A DNA stretch of 64,000 nt, taken from assembly GCA_024515975.1 (NCBI GenBank), contig JAMSKV010000004.1, forward strand, positions 231,343 through 295,342. The letters run 5' to 3'. Position numbers and translations under genes: made by a program. The notes below the pieces were generated by a model that had not been told where the DNA came from, did not search any database, and saw only the letters and a list, made by a program, of their open reading frames with translations. The DNA is from Endosaccharibacter trunci (lineage in GTDB: Bacteria; Pseudomonadota; Alphaproteobacteria; Acetobacterales; Acetobacteraceae). Below are positions 54,730-64,000 of the stretch, in pieces. The first letter of the stretch is position 1; every line of letters begins with the position of its first letter.

Positions 54730-54751
54730 GACCGACGGCAAATACGAAAAG

Positions 54752-54780
54752 GCCTGCATCAGCGCTACGACGATGCAGGC
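54752..54780 (+). terminator. Hairpin after the cupin gene
   Basis: Arms GCCTGCATC (54752-54760) and GATGCAGGC (54772-54780) with an 11-nt loop, preceded by AAAAG and followed by TTCG, 22 bp after the stop. Probably a terminator between the converging cupin and GH52 genes. The rest of the gap up to 55010 shows nothing I can identify. Confidence 0.55.
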
Positions 54781-55010
54781 TTCGCGTCACGTCGCGCCGA
54801 GTCGCCCGGCGCTCGAAAGTCCTCGGACGCTACTGCTCCTGGAACTTTTCCAGGCTGCTTCAGAAGTCCGCCTATGGCACAGCTCCGCCCCCGGTCGGCC
54901 GCGGGCGGAGCGGAGGGATGACAGGCGGAAGAAGGGGACAAGATCCGACCGTGCACGGCGCGTCGCGATCCCGCCGGAAGCGGACCGCTCCCGGCGGGGT
55001 TCCCCCGTTT

Positions 55011-57236
55011 CTAAGCGCGCGGCTCCTGCAGCCACAGGATCGCGGTAACGCCGCGCGGATAGTACTCGCTGCCGATGGCGACCCCGTCGATGATCTGGTC
55101 GCTGAAGGCAAGCTTCGCGCTCGTGGCGTTGGTGAGCCACTGCACGGAAGCGGCGTCGGCGTTGTTCGTGCTCGCGCGAATGTTGAGTCCCAGCACCTGC
55201 CGGCCCACGAACTCGTTCAGGAAGATCTTCGACAGCCAGGTGTTGTCGCTCTGGCTGTCGAGTTTCCAGCCGCCGTCGGTGGTGATGCAGAGTCCGGTAT
55301 CGAGCACGGTGGTCAGATGACGCTTCAGCGCACGGATCAGCGCGCCGTGCGGGCCGTTCGCCGACACGGCATCCTTGCGTCCGGCAAAGTACGAATAAAC
55401 CAGGCCTTCCACCACGGGAATGATGGCGATCGAGGAGCCGTCATACACGTTGGAGGTGATGAAGCCCTGGCTGGTGACGTGCTGCAGCAGCGTGGTGCCG
55501 ATGCGTTGGGCCTGCTGCGCGGCCTGCAGGGCCAGATCGGGACGGCCGGTGACGGTCAGCAGGCCTTCCAGCACCACATAGGCGGAAAAGCACTTGCCGG
55601 CGAGATAGGTGTTGCCGACCGCCTCCTCCAGGCCTGCGCCCACGGAATCGTAGGTGGTGATCTCCTCGCCGGTGCCGGTCTTGGTGCTGTTGTAGCTCTC
55701 GATACCGTCACGCGCGCTGGCCACACCGTTGTCGCGGTTCAGCAGGCTCGTGAGCGCCTGCGAGAAGATCGACGCGTTTCGCTCCACCCAGGCCAGATCG
55801 CCGGTCTGGAACGAATACACGCCGGCGATCAGCAGCCAGTTGGTGAGCTGCTCGCCGGTCATGAAGGAGAACGTGCCGAACACGTTGGATCGCTCATAGT
55901 TCGAGCTGCCATCGGCGGAAAAGGCCGGCCACTGCCCCATGTCGTGTGTGAAGGAAATGCCGCCCGGGCCAGTGGGCGTGGCGCTGCCGGCGACCAGCTC
56001 GGTGCCGCTCTGGTAGGAATAATGCGACACGAAATTGTCGAGCTCGTTCTTCACCGTCCACGGATTCATGCCGAGCTCGAAGAAGAGCTGATCCACGGTG
56101 AGGTCGAACGTGTTCATGTACTGGTACTGGCCCTCCATCACCACCCACCACGGCGTGGACGTGCCCTCGTACAGGAAGGCGGTGTTGCCGTAGTAGGAGC
56201 GGATCGCCTGGGCGAGCAGGAATTTCTGGTTCGCCGACAGCGAGGACTGGTCCACCAGGCGGTCGTCGGCCGCGAACGACGCCACGCGCTGCCGGAGCGT
56301 CTGCGCCGCCGCCAGCGCCACTGCGCGGATATCGTCGTAGTAGCGCGTGTACCAGTAGCGCGTGACGCGACCGGTCGTGACGTCGCCGGCATGATGGAAG
56401 CACAATGCGAACCGGATGGTCTTCCGTGTGCCTGCCGGCACGGTCACGGCGATGCCGCCGACAGGCCCGGCGCCTGTGCCGCCGGACAGCGCCGCGCTCA
56501 TGCTGGCGGCGGTGAACGACACCGCGTCGCGATCATCCGTCACGATGGCGGTGCGCACGGGATCGGCGCCGAACACCACGCCCGGCACGCCCAGCCCCAG
56601 CTGCTGCGCCGTGCCGCCGGACACGGCGAACGCGGCCGTCATCGCCGTGCTGCCTTTCGAATTGTCCACCATCAGCTCGGCGAAGATCGCCGGCAGCAAT
56701 GCGTCCTCGATGGAATGGCGGCCGGACGTGGACAGGCCGGTGAGCGGGCCGTGTCCCAGGGTCGAGAACAGGCCGGGCTTGTTCGGATCCGGCACCGAGC
56801 GCACCGGCGAGAACAGGGTGAAGGAGAAATCCGCGGTCTCGAACCGGTCGCTGCTGGCCCGGAAATCGCGTGAAACGTCGGACTGCGCGTAGGCGGTGAT
56901 GCCGGTCTCGGCGGCGGCGTCGAAGAAGGGCAGCGCGTGCGCGACGCCGTCCTTCAGTACGCCTACGAACACGCTCTGCGTGCCGGGCAGCTTCTGCTCG
57001 ATGCCGAAGCCGCCGCTGGCGCCCGGATAGCCCAGTGTGAAGGTGGAATAAGCGCCGATCGGCGCGTGGTGCGCGTTGAAGAAGCGATTGCCGGGGGTGT
57101 AGGCGGCGGTCCTCTCGGCGGCGCGGGCAGCGGCTTTCGGCAATGCGCCCGACAGGGTGGCGGCCAGGCCGCCGATGGCGCCGGAGCGCAGCAGTGTGCG
57201 ACGCGATGTCGCGCGGGGCTTGAGGGAATCGATCAA
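55011..57236 (-). CDS. GH52 beta-xylosidase, Tat-exported
   Basis: Releases xylose from the non-reducing end of xylo-oligosaccharides. The mature part follows GH52 throughout: RFFNAHHAPIGAYSTFTLGY, SYYGNTAFL, NTFDLTVDQLFFELGMNPWT, GISFTHDMG, EITTYDS, DNTWLSKIFLNEF, SEYYPRGVTAILWL. By alignment with the Geobacillus enzyme as I remember it, Glu368 (VMEGQY) is the nucleophile and Asp530 (TTYDS) the acid/base. A twin-arginine signal (SRRTLLRSG) opens the protein. TTG 57236 is chosen because CGGGAGC lies eight bases upstream; an upstream ATG lies inside the operator-like palindrome. 741 aa. Confidence 0.9.
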   Translation of the reverse strand: MIDSLKPRATSRRTLLRSGAIGGLAATLSGALPKAAARAAERTAAYTPGNRFFNAHHAPIGAYSTFTLGYPGASGGFGIEQKLPGTQSVFVGVLKDGVAHALPFFDAAAETGITAYAQSDVSRDFRASSDRFETADFSFTLFSPVRSVPDPNKPGLFSTLGHGPLTGLSTSGRHSIEDALLPAIFAELMVDNSKGSTAMTAAFAVSGGTAQQLGLGVPGVVFGADPVRTAIVTDDRDAVSFTAASMSAALSGGTGAGPVGGIAVTVPAGTRKTIRFALCFHHAGDVTTGRVTRYWYTRYYDDIRAVALAAAQTLRQRVASFAADDRLVDQSSLSANQKFLLAQAIRSYYGNTAFLYEGTSTPWWVVMEGQYQYMNTFDLTVDQLFFELGMNPWTVKNELDNFVSHYSYQSGTELVAGSATPTGPGGISFTHDMGQWPAFSADGSSNYERSNVFGTFSFMTGEQLTNWLLIAGVYSFQTGDLAWVERNASIFSQALTSLLNRDNGVASARDGIESYNSTKTGTGEEITTYDSVGAGLEEAVGNTYLAGKCFSAYVVLEGLLTVTGRPDLALQAAQQAQRIGTTLLQHVTSQGFITSNVYDGSSIAIIPVVEGLVYSYFAGRKDAVSANGPHGALIRALKRHLTTVLDTGLCITTDGGWKLDSQSDNTWLSKIFLNEFVGRQVLGLNIRASTNNADAASVQWLTNATSAKLAFSDQIIDGVAIGSEYYPRGVTAILWLQEPRA

Positions 57237-57283
57237 GGCGGTTGCTCCCGATGACGGTTCGATCCGTCTTTTGAGGTCCGCAC

Positions 57284-57303
57284 AATGAGGCACGTACCTC
57301 ATT
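57284..57303 (-). promoter_or_regulatory. Palindromic operator-like site before the GH52 gene
   Basis: Arms AATGAGG (57284-57290) and CCTCATT (57297-57303) around CACGTA, centred on CG as in LacI-family operators. It lies 48-67 bp upstream of the favoured TTG start. It differs in sequence from the 53057 palindrome, so a different regulator is implied. Confidence 0.5.
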
Positions 57304-57480
57304 ATGCCATCGCAACCATAGGCCGCCGGCGCGAACGACGCATCCGGCTCGTTCGTCACATTTCGTTGTGCACTCTGCGATGTTTGAAACAGCTGTCCCG
57401 GGCATCGCTCCGGAAGGGGAACCGAGCGCCGATCACGCGCGTGCCAGTCGAAGCACGCACGCCAACCGGTCAGAAAAGAA

Positions 57481-57498
57481 GGGGCGCCGAAGCGCCCC
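57481..57498 (-). terminator. Intrinsic terminator of acnA
   Basis: On the minus strand GGGGCGC, loop TTCG, GCGCCCC, followed by TTCTTTTCT. A 7-bp GC stem with a UUCG loop and a U-rich tail, 13 bp after the acnA stop. A clear rho-independent terminator. Confidence 0.85.
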
Positions 57499-57510
57499 CT
57501 TTTCGGTGCT

Positions 57511-60204
<2,694 letters not shown>

Positions 60205-60318
60205 GAAGCTGTTCCCTTCCGAGGCATTCATGCCCACGACCCCGAACGAGGCACCGGTGCGACCGGGATCGTGGGCCGCTGGACCGGAACAGTCAGGCAG
60301 ACGCGTGGCTGAATTTCG

Positions 60319-61008
60319 ATGAGGCTAGAACATACCGACATGCCGAACCGAGACAAGCGCGCCGCCTGCTCGGGAGACCTGCCCGACGCGCTCGGCGCGC
60401 TCGGCGCGCCCGCGCTCCAGGCCGACAGCCTGACCGTCCTGCGGGCCGATCGCCTGGTGCTGGACGGGGTGTCGTTCACGCTAGCCGCCGGCGGCGCCCT
60501 GCTGCTGGTCGGCCCGAACGGGGCCGGCAAATCCACCTTGCTGCGTGCCCTGGCCGGTCTTTGTCCGCTCGCCGCCGGCACCCTGTTCTGGCAGGGCGAG
60601 AACGCCTTGCGCGATCCGCCAGCCCATGCGGCGCGGATCGGCTTTCTTGGTCATGCCGACGCCCTCAAGCCGGGCCTCACCCTGCGCGAGAACCTCCGCC
60701 TCGCGGCTATCCTGTCCGGACGGCCGGTCGATCCCGTGCTGGACGCATTCGATCTCGCTCCCTTGGCCGATCTGCCCGCCCGGCTGCTGTCGGCGGGGCA
60801 GAAGCGCAGGACCGCCCTGGCCCGCGTACTGCTCGGGGCAGCGCCGCTCTGGCTGCTGGACGAGCCCTCGCTCGGCCTCGACGCCGCCGCGATCGACCGG
60901 CTCGGCGCGGTTCTGGCCGCGCATCGCGCCCAGGGCGGGATGGTGATCGCCACCACGCATGTGACGCTGCCGCTGCCCGGCGCCGAGACGCTGGTTCTGG
61001 GCGCATGA
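60319..61008 (+). CDS. ccmA: Heme exporter ATP-binding protein CcmA
   Basis: ATPase of the CcmABCD system for cytochrome c maturation. The 229-aa protein has Walker [10 protein letters not shown], the family block [20 protein letters not shown] with [19 protein letters not shown], signature [16 protein letters not shown], Walker [13 protein letters not shown] and H-loop TTHVTL. LSAGQ in place of LSGGQ is usual for CcmA. Starts at 60319 and 60340 are both possible. The stop overlaps ccmB (ATGA). Confidence 0.93.
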   Translation: MRLEHTDMPNRDKRAACSGDLPDALGALGAPALQADSLTVLRADRLVLDGVSFTLAAGGALLLVGPNGAGKSTLLRALAGLCPLAAGTLFWQGENALRDPPAHAARIGFLGHADALKPGLTLRENLRLAAILSGRPVDPVLDAFDLAPLADLPARLLSAGQKRRTALARVLLGAAPLWLLDEPSLGLDAAAIDRLGAVLAAHRAQGGMVIATTHVTLPLPGAETLVLGA

Positions 61009-61712
61009 CGCCGCCCGGCCCCCCGGCTGCCGCCTTGCCCGGCCCTTTGCGCCGCTGGGGCGCGCTGCTCGGGCGAGATCTGCGGCTGTCGCTCCGTCAC
61101 GGCGCCGATACGCTCGCCTCCGCCCTGTTCTTCGTGCTGGCCGCCTCCCTGTTTCCCCTCGCCCTGGGTCCGTCGCCCGAATTGCTGCGCCGGATGGCGC
61201 CCGGGATCGTCTGGGTCTGCGCGCTGCTCGCCGCTCTTCTGCCGCTGGACCGCCTGTTCGGGGCCGAGCTGGAAGACGGGTCTCTGGATCAGCTCATGCT
61301 GTGCGGCTTGCCGGCGCCGGCCGTGGCCTCGGCCAAGATGGCGGCGCATTGGCTGGCAACAGGGCTGCCTCTGCTGGTCGCCGCTCTTCCGATCGCGCTG
61401 ATGTTCGGCCTGCCGGGCCGGGAGATCGCGGTTCTGGAAGCCGGCCTCGCTTTGGGCACGCTGATCCTGTCGCTTCTCGGCGGCATGGCGGCCTCGGTGG
61501 TGCTGGGCGCGCGGCGTGGCGGCGTGTTGTTGCCGCTGCTGGTGCTGCCATTGGCGACGCCCACGCTGATCTTCGGCGCCGCCGCCGCCGACGCAGCCGG
61601 CGCCGGTCTCGATTGGCGGCCGGAGCTGCTGCTTCTGGGCGCGTTCGCGGCTCTGGCGCTACCGCTCTGCCCGCTGGCCGCGGGGGCGGGATTGCGTGGA
61701 GCGGTGGAATAG
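61005..61712 (+). CDS. ccmB: Heme exporter membrane protein CcmB
   Basis: A 235-aa permease subunit with six hydrophobic segments. Family blocks are LLGRDLRLSLRHGADTLASA, FPLALGPSPELLRRMAPGIV, LLAALLPLDRLFGAELEDGS, LMLCGLPAPAVASAKMAAHW and VLLPLLVLPLATPTLIFGAA. It works with CcmA to drive heme handling at the membrane. No ccmC or ccmD follows, so the rest of the system is elsewhere. The ATGA overlap fixes the start. Confidence 0.94.
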   Translation: MTPPGPPAAALPGPLRRWGALLGRDLRLSLRHGADTLASALFFVLAASLFPLALGPSPELLRRMAPGIVWVCALLAALLPLDRLFGAELEDGSLDQLMLCGLPAPAVASAKMAAHWLATGLPLLVAALPIALMFGLPGREIAVLEAGLALGTLILSLLGGMAASVVLGARRGGVLLPLLVLPLATPTLIFGAAAADAAGAGLDWRPELLLLGAFAALALPLCPLAAGAGLRGAVE

Positions 61713-61982
61713 CGGCATGGGGAAGCCATCCGCCTGCCGCATGGAGGCCCATCCGAACCCTGGCCCGTACTCTGGCAGCCATACCCTCGAACACGGCCCA
61801 CCCGGCCGGCGCTCGATCGGCGACCGGCCGAAAGGGCGACCGCAACGGGCTCTGAACCGACAAGGGGCCGGCGCGGCACGGCCCTCGCGAGTCACCACGC
61901 CAGAACGTGCCCGTCATGCGTCCCGGGAACAGAACTCCCGGGCCGAAACCAACGTCATGTTTTGCAGCAAAGGAGCACCAAG

Positions 61983-62414
61983 ATGCTGATCGCTCAGATT
62001 CTCGAACAAAAGGGCCCGGAAGTCGCCAGCCTGCGGCCGACGCATAGCGTCGCCGACGCGGTGGCGCTGATGGCGGATCGGCGCATCGGCGCGGTGGTGA
62101 TCGAGGACGGCGACGCGATCGTCGGGATCTTCTCGGAGCGCGATCTGGTGAAGCTGCTTGCCCGCGACCGTCACACCGCGCTGGATTCGAACCTGCGCAA
62201 GGTGATGACCGCGCCGGTCATCACCTGCCAGGCCGGCGACCGGATCGACCAGGTGATCGCGTTGATGGGCAACCGCCATGTGCGTCATATGCCGGTGACG
62301 GACGGCAAGCGCATGATCGGCATTGTCAGCATCCGCGATCTGGTGCGGGCGCGGTTCGCCGAGAAGGAGCTGGAGAACGCCACGCTGCTGGACATCTCCC
62401 GCATGCATGGCTGA
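61983..62414 (+). CDS. Two-CBS-domain protein
   Basis: A 143-aa stand-alone CBS pair. CBS1 includes VASLRPTHSVADAVALMADR and GAVVIEDGDAIVGIFSERDL; CBS2 includes VMTAPVITCQAGDRIDQVIA and HMPVTDGKRMIGIVSIRDLV. Such proteins bind adenine nucleotides and act as energy or redox sensors; the partner here is unknown. AAAGGAGCACCAAG before ATG 61983 is a strong ribosome binding site. The 270-bp gap after ccmB shows no gene. Confidence 0.92.
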   Translation: MLIAQILEQKGPEVASLRPTHSVADAVALMADRRIGAVVIEDGDAIVGIFSERDLVKLLARDRHTALDSNLRKVMTAPVITCQAGDRIDQVIALMGNRHVRHMPVTDGKRMIGIVSIRDLVRARFAEKELENATLLDISRMHG

Positions 62415-62432
62415 CCGGGTCTGAGCCGGAAC

Positions 62433-62458
62433 GGGAGGGACGGCGGACCGCCCCTCCC
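62433..62458. terminator. Bidirectional hairpin between the CBS gene and hpnH
   Basis: Outer stem GGGAGGG (62433-62439) with CCCTCCC (62452-62458) and inner stem CGG/CCG around CGGA, with one mismatch between them. It sits in the 54-bp gap between two converging genes and could end transcription from both sides, though U-runs are weak. Confidence 0.5.
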
Positions 62459-62468
62459 CTGTCGGCGC

Positions 62469-63620
62469 CTACTCGGCCGCTTCGGCCGGAACCCGTCGCA
62501 CGGTGGTCTTCTTGTTGGCGGCGATCTCCGCCATCCGCTGATCCACGTGCTCGGCGTAGTTGTATTCGGCCGGGCGCTGGTTCTCGAGCGAGATCTCCGG
62601 CGCCATCGGGCCTTCGGTCTGCGGACCGTTCAGGGCTACCTTCACGAAGTGAAGCGGCCGCTTGAAGGCGTCCACCACCGCGCTCGACTCGTAGCCGGAA
62701 TGCACCATGCAGTCGGCGCATTTCTCGTAATTGCCGGTGCCGTACTGGTCCCAGGCGGTGTCTTCCATCAGCTCCTTGAAGGTCTTGGCATAGCCTTCGC
62801 CGAGCAGGTAGCACGGCTTCTGCCACCCGAACACGTTGCGGAGCGGCTTGCCCCACGGCGTGCAGTGATAGGTCTCGTTGCCGGCCAGGAAGTTCAGGAA
62901 CAACGGCGACTGGGTGAACTTCCACTTCTTTCCCTTGCCGAGGCGGAAGGTGTCGCGGAAGAGCTGCTTGGTCTTCTGACGGTTCAGGAAGTGCTCCTGG
63001 TCCGGCGCGCGCTCATAGGCATAGCCCGGCGCGGTCATGATGCCGTCCACACCCAGCGCCATCACCTCGTCGAAGAACTTCGCCAGCCGCTCCGGCTGCG
63101 CGCCGTCGAACACGGTGCAGTTGATCGACACGCGGAACCCGCGCGCCTTCGCCTTGCGGATCGCCGACACCGCGCGGTCGAACACGCCGTCCTGGCAGAC
63201 GGACGCGTCGTGCATGGCCTGATCGCCATCCAGATGCACGTCCCACGAGAAGTACGGGCTCGGCTTGTAGTCGTCGAGCTTCTTCTCCAGCAGCAAGGCG
63301 TTGGTGCAGAGATAGATGTATTTCTTGCGCGCGATCAGCTTGGTGATGATCTCGGGCATGTCCTTGTGCAGCAGCGGCTCGCCGCCCGCCACGGCGATGA
63401 TCGGCGCGCCGCATTCGGTGTCGGCGTCCAGGCATTCCTGCACGCTCAGACGCTGGTTCAGGATCGGCGCCGGATAGTCGATCTTGCCGCAGCCGGCACA
63501 GGCCAGGTTGCAGCGGAACAGCGGCTCCAGCATCAGCACGAGCGGATAACGCTTACGGCCGGTGACGTGCTGCTTGATGACGTAGGAGCCGACCCGGACG
63601 GCCTGCATGATGGGGACCAT
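62469..63620 (-). CDS. hpnH: Hopanoid C35 synthesis radical SAM protein (adenosylhopane synthase)
   Basis: Adds an adenosyl group to diploptene in C35 hopanoid synthesis at the inner membrane. The 383-aa radical SAM protein has the cluster motif CNLACAGCG (Cys37, 41, 44), then KIDYPAPILNQRLSVQECLD, VAGGEPLLHKDMPEI and KYIYLCTNALLLEKKL. The C-terminal half carries SPLFLNFLAGNETYHCTPWG and a further Cys cluster (EKCADCMVHSGYE). AGGAGAAG precedes ATG 63620. Hopanoids are typical of acetic acid bacteria. No other hpn gene is in the window. Confidence 0.95.
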   Translation of the reverse strand: MVPIMQAVRVGSYVIKQHVTGRKRYPLVLMLEPLFRCNLACAGCGKIDYPAPILNQRLSVQECLDADTECGAPIIAVAGGEPLLHKDMPEIITKLIARKKYIYLCTNALLLEKKLDDYKPSPYFSWDVHLDGDQAMHDASVCQDGVFDRAVSAIRKAKARGFRVSINCTVFDGAQPERLAKFFDEVMALGVDGIMTAPGYAYERAPDQEHFLNRQKTKQLFRDTFRLGKGKKWKFTQSPLFLNFLAGNETYHCTPWGKPLRNVFGWQKPCYLLGEGYAKTFKELMEDTAWDQYGTGNYEKCADCMVHSGYESSAVVDAFKRPLHFVKVALNGPQTEGPMAPEISLENQRPAEYNYAEHVDQRMAEIAANKKTTVRRVPAEAAE

Positions 63621-64000
63621 GCGTAGTTCTTCTCCTGCTTGCGCGCGACCGAGCTTGCCCGGCGCGATCCCACGAGGATGGAGGCGGTTGGCCGACTTCC
63701 ACAATCACGGAATCGCGAACGCAGCGCGTCGATAGGCTGACCGGCGGATAAATACCGCCATTTGCGCCGGGTATAGGACGATCCACACCGGTCCGGCAAA
63801 CGAAACCCTGCAAAGCCATGGCAAATCTGCAACAGGTTTCGCGGCAACACTGTTGCGCCGGACCGATTCTGTCTAAAGCAGAACCCCATCGGCCGGGCCG
63901 CGCTCGCGCGCTCCGACTCGCAACCAGACCGGCGCTTCCGCGAACACACGCGCAGCCGGCGCAGTTGGATACGCTGGACCATGGCACATTCCGTTCAGGG
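63621..64000. other. Upstream region of hpnH
   Basis: About 380 bp with no confident gene. Minus-strand open frames here read only low-complexity Arg/Ser/Pro and look spurious. An ATG at 63981 on the plus strand (MAHSVQ) may begin a divergent gene cut by the window edge, but too little is visible to tell. Confidence 0.4.

Noticed and set aside
63533..63987. Minus-strand frames upstream of hpnH
   Set aside because: Composition is Arg/Ser/Pro-rich, they overlap the hpnH ribosome binding site region, and no family is recognisable.

Overview
This is a GC-rich chromosomal window from an alphaproteobacterium, most likely a member of the Acetobacteraceae. The clues are a Hint-domain protein of the type common in that family, the hopanoid enzyme HpnH, the GAAC-N7-GAAC form of LexA box, and oxidative sugar and polyol pathways. 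Most of it looks like core genome. Very long antisense open frames occur by chance because of the base composition. I saw no rRNA, tRNA, CRISPR array, prophage or intact mobile element. One decayed IS5-family copy is present.

Layout. 1-5 kb: 3' part of metH, a Hint protein and a degenerate HisE-like protein. 5-8 kb: cvpA, purF and an SDR whose catalytic residues are lost. 8-14.6 kb: a second SDR, two poorly known proteins, a complete sulfate ABC transporter (sbp-cysT-cysW-cysA) and a small monooxygenase-like protein. 15-24 kb: a FAD oxidoreductase, a CDF zinc exporter, a purine permease converging on guanine deaminase, a radical SAM protein under a LexA-type box, and a REC-PAS-GGDEF-EAL protein behind a 16-codon leader. 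24-29.5 kb: an oxidative sugar cluster (semialdehyde dehydrogenase, GntR regulator, dgoK, dgoA, aldose 1-dehydrogenase). 29.6-30.1 kb: IS remnant. 30-36.4 kb: the operon rimP-nusA-ylxR-infB-rbfA on the minus strand. 36.7-39.9 kb: DeoR regulator, RpiB-like isomerase, semialdehyde dehydrogenase and VOC protein. 40-44.4 kb: an amino-acid ABC transporter with fused binding protein and permease, then a COG0523/DUF1826 zinc pair behind a Zur-like box. 44.6-48 kb: Xaa-Pro aminopeptidase, a POT-like transporter and a truncated YidB-like gene. 48-54.7 kb: a polyol cluster (kinase, gatZ, sorbitol-type dehydrogenase, solute-binding protein) with a divergent LacI regulator and cupin. 55-64 kb: a Tat-exported GH52 beta-xylosidase, aconitase, ccmAB, a CBS protein and hpnH.

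The most striking feature that no gene explains is a dispersed element of about 116 bp made of three stem-loops. Two copies are complete (8005-8120 and 50415-50530), one is near complete (39937-40051), and four are truncated or decayed. Every copy lies against at least one gene 3' end, and two sit inside the polyol operon. One truncated copy supplies the stop codon of the shortened YidB-like gene.

Three sugar clusters each carry their own regulator and, as inferred from sequence, their own operator. They appear to serve galactose or arabinose oxidation, a tetrose or pentose route, and galactitol or tagatose use. All function calls rest on motif recognition by eye; no database search was run.
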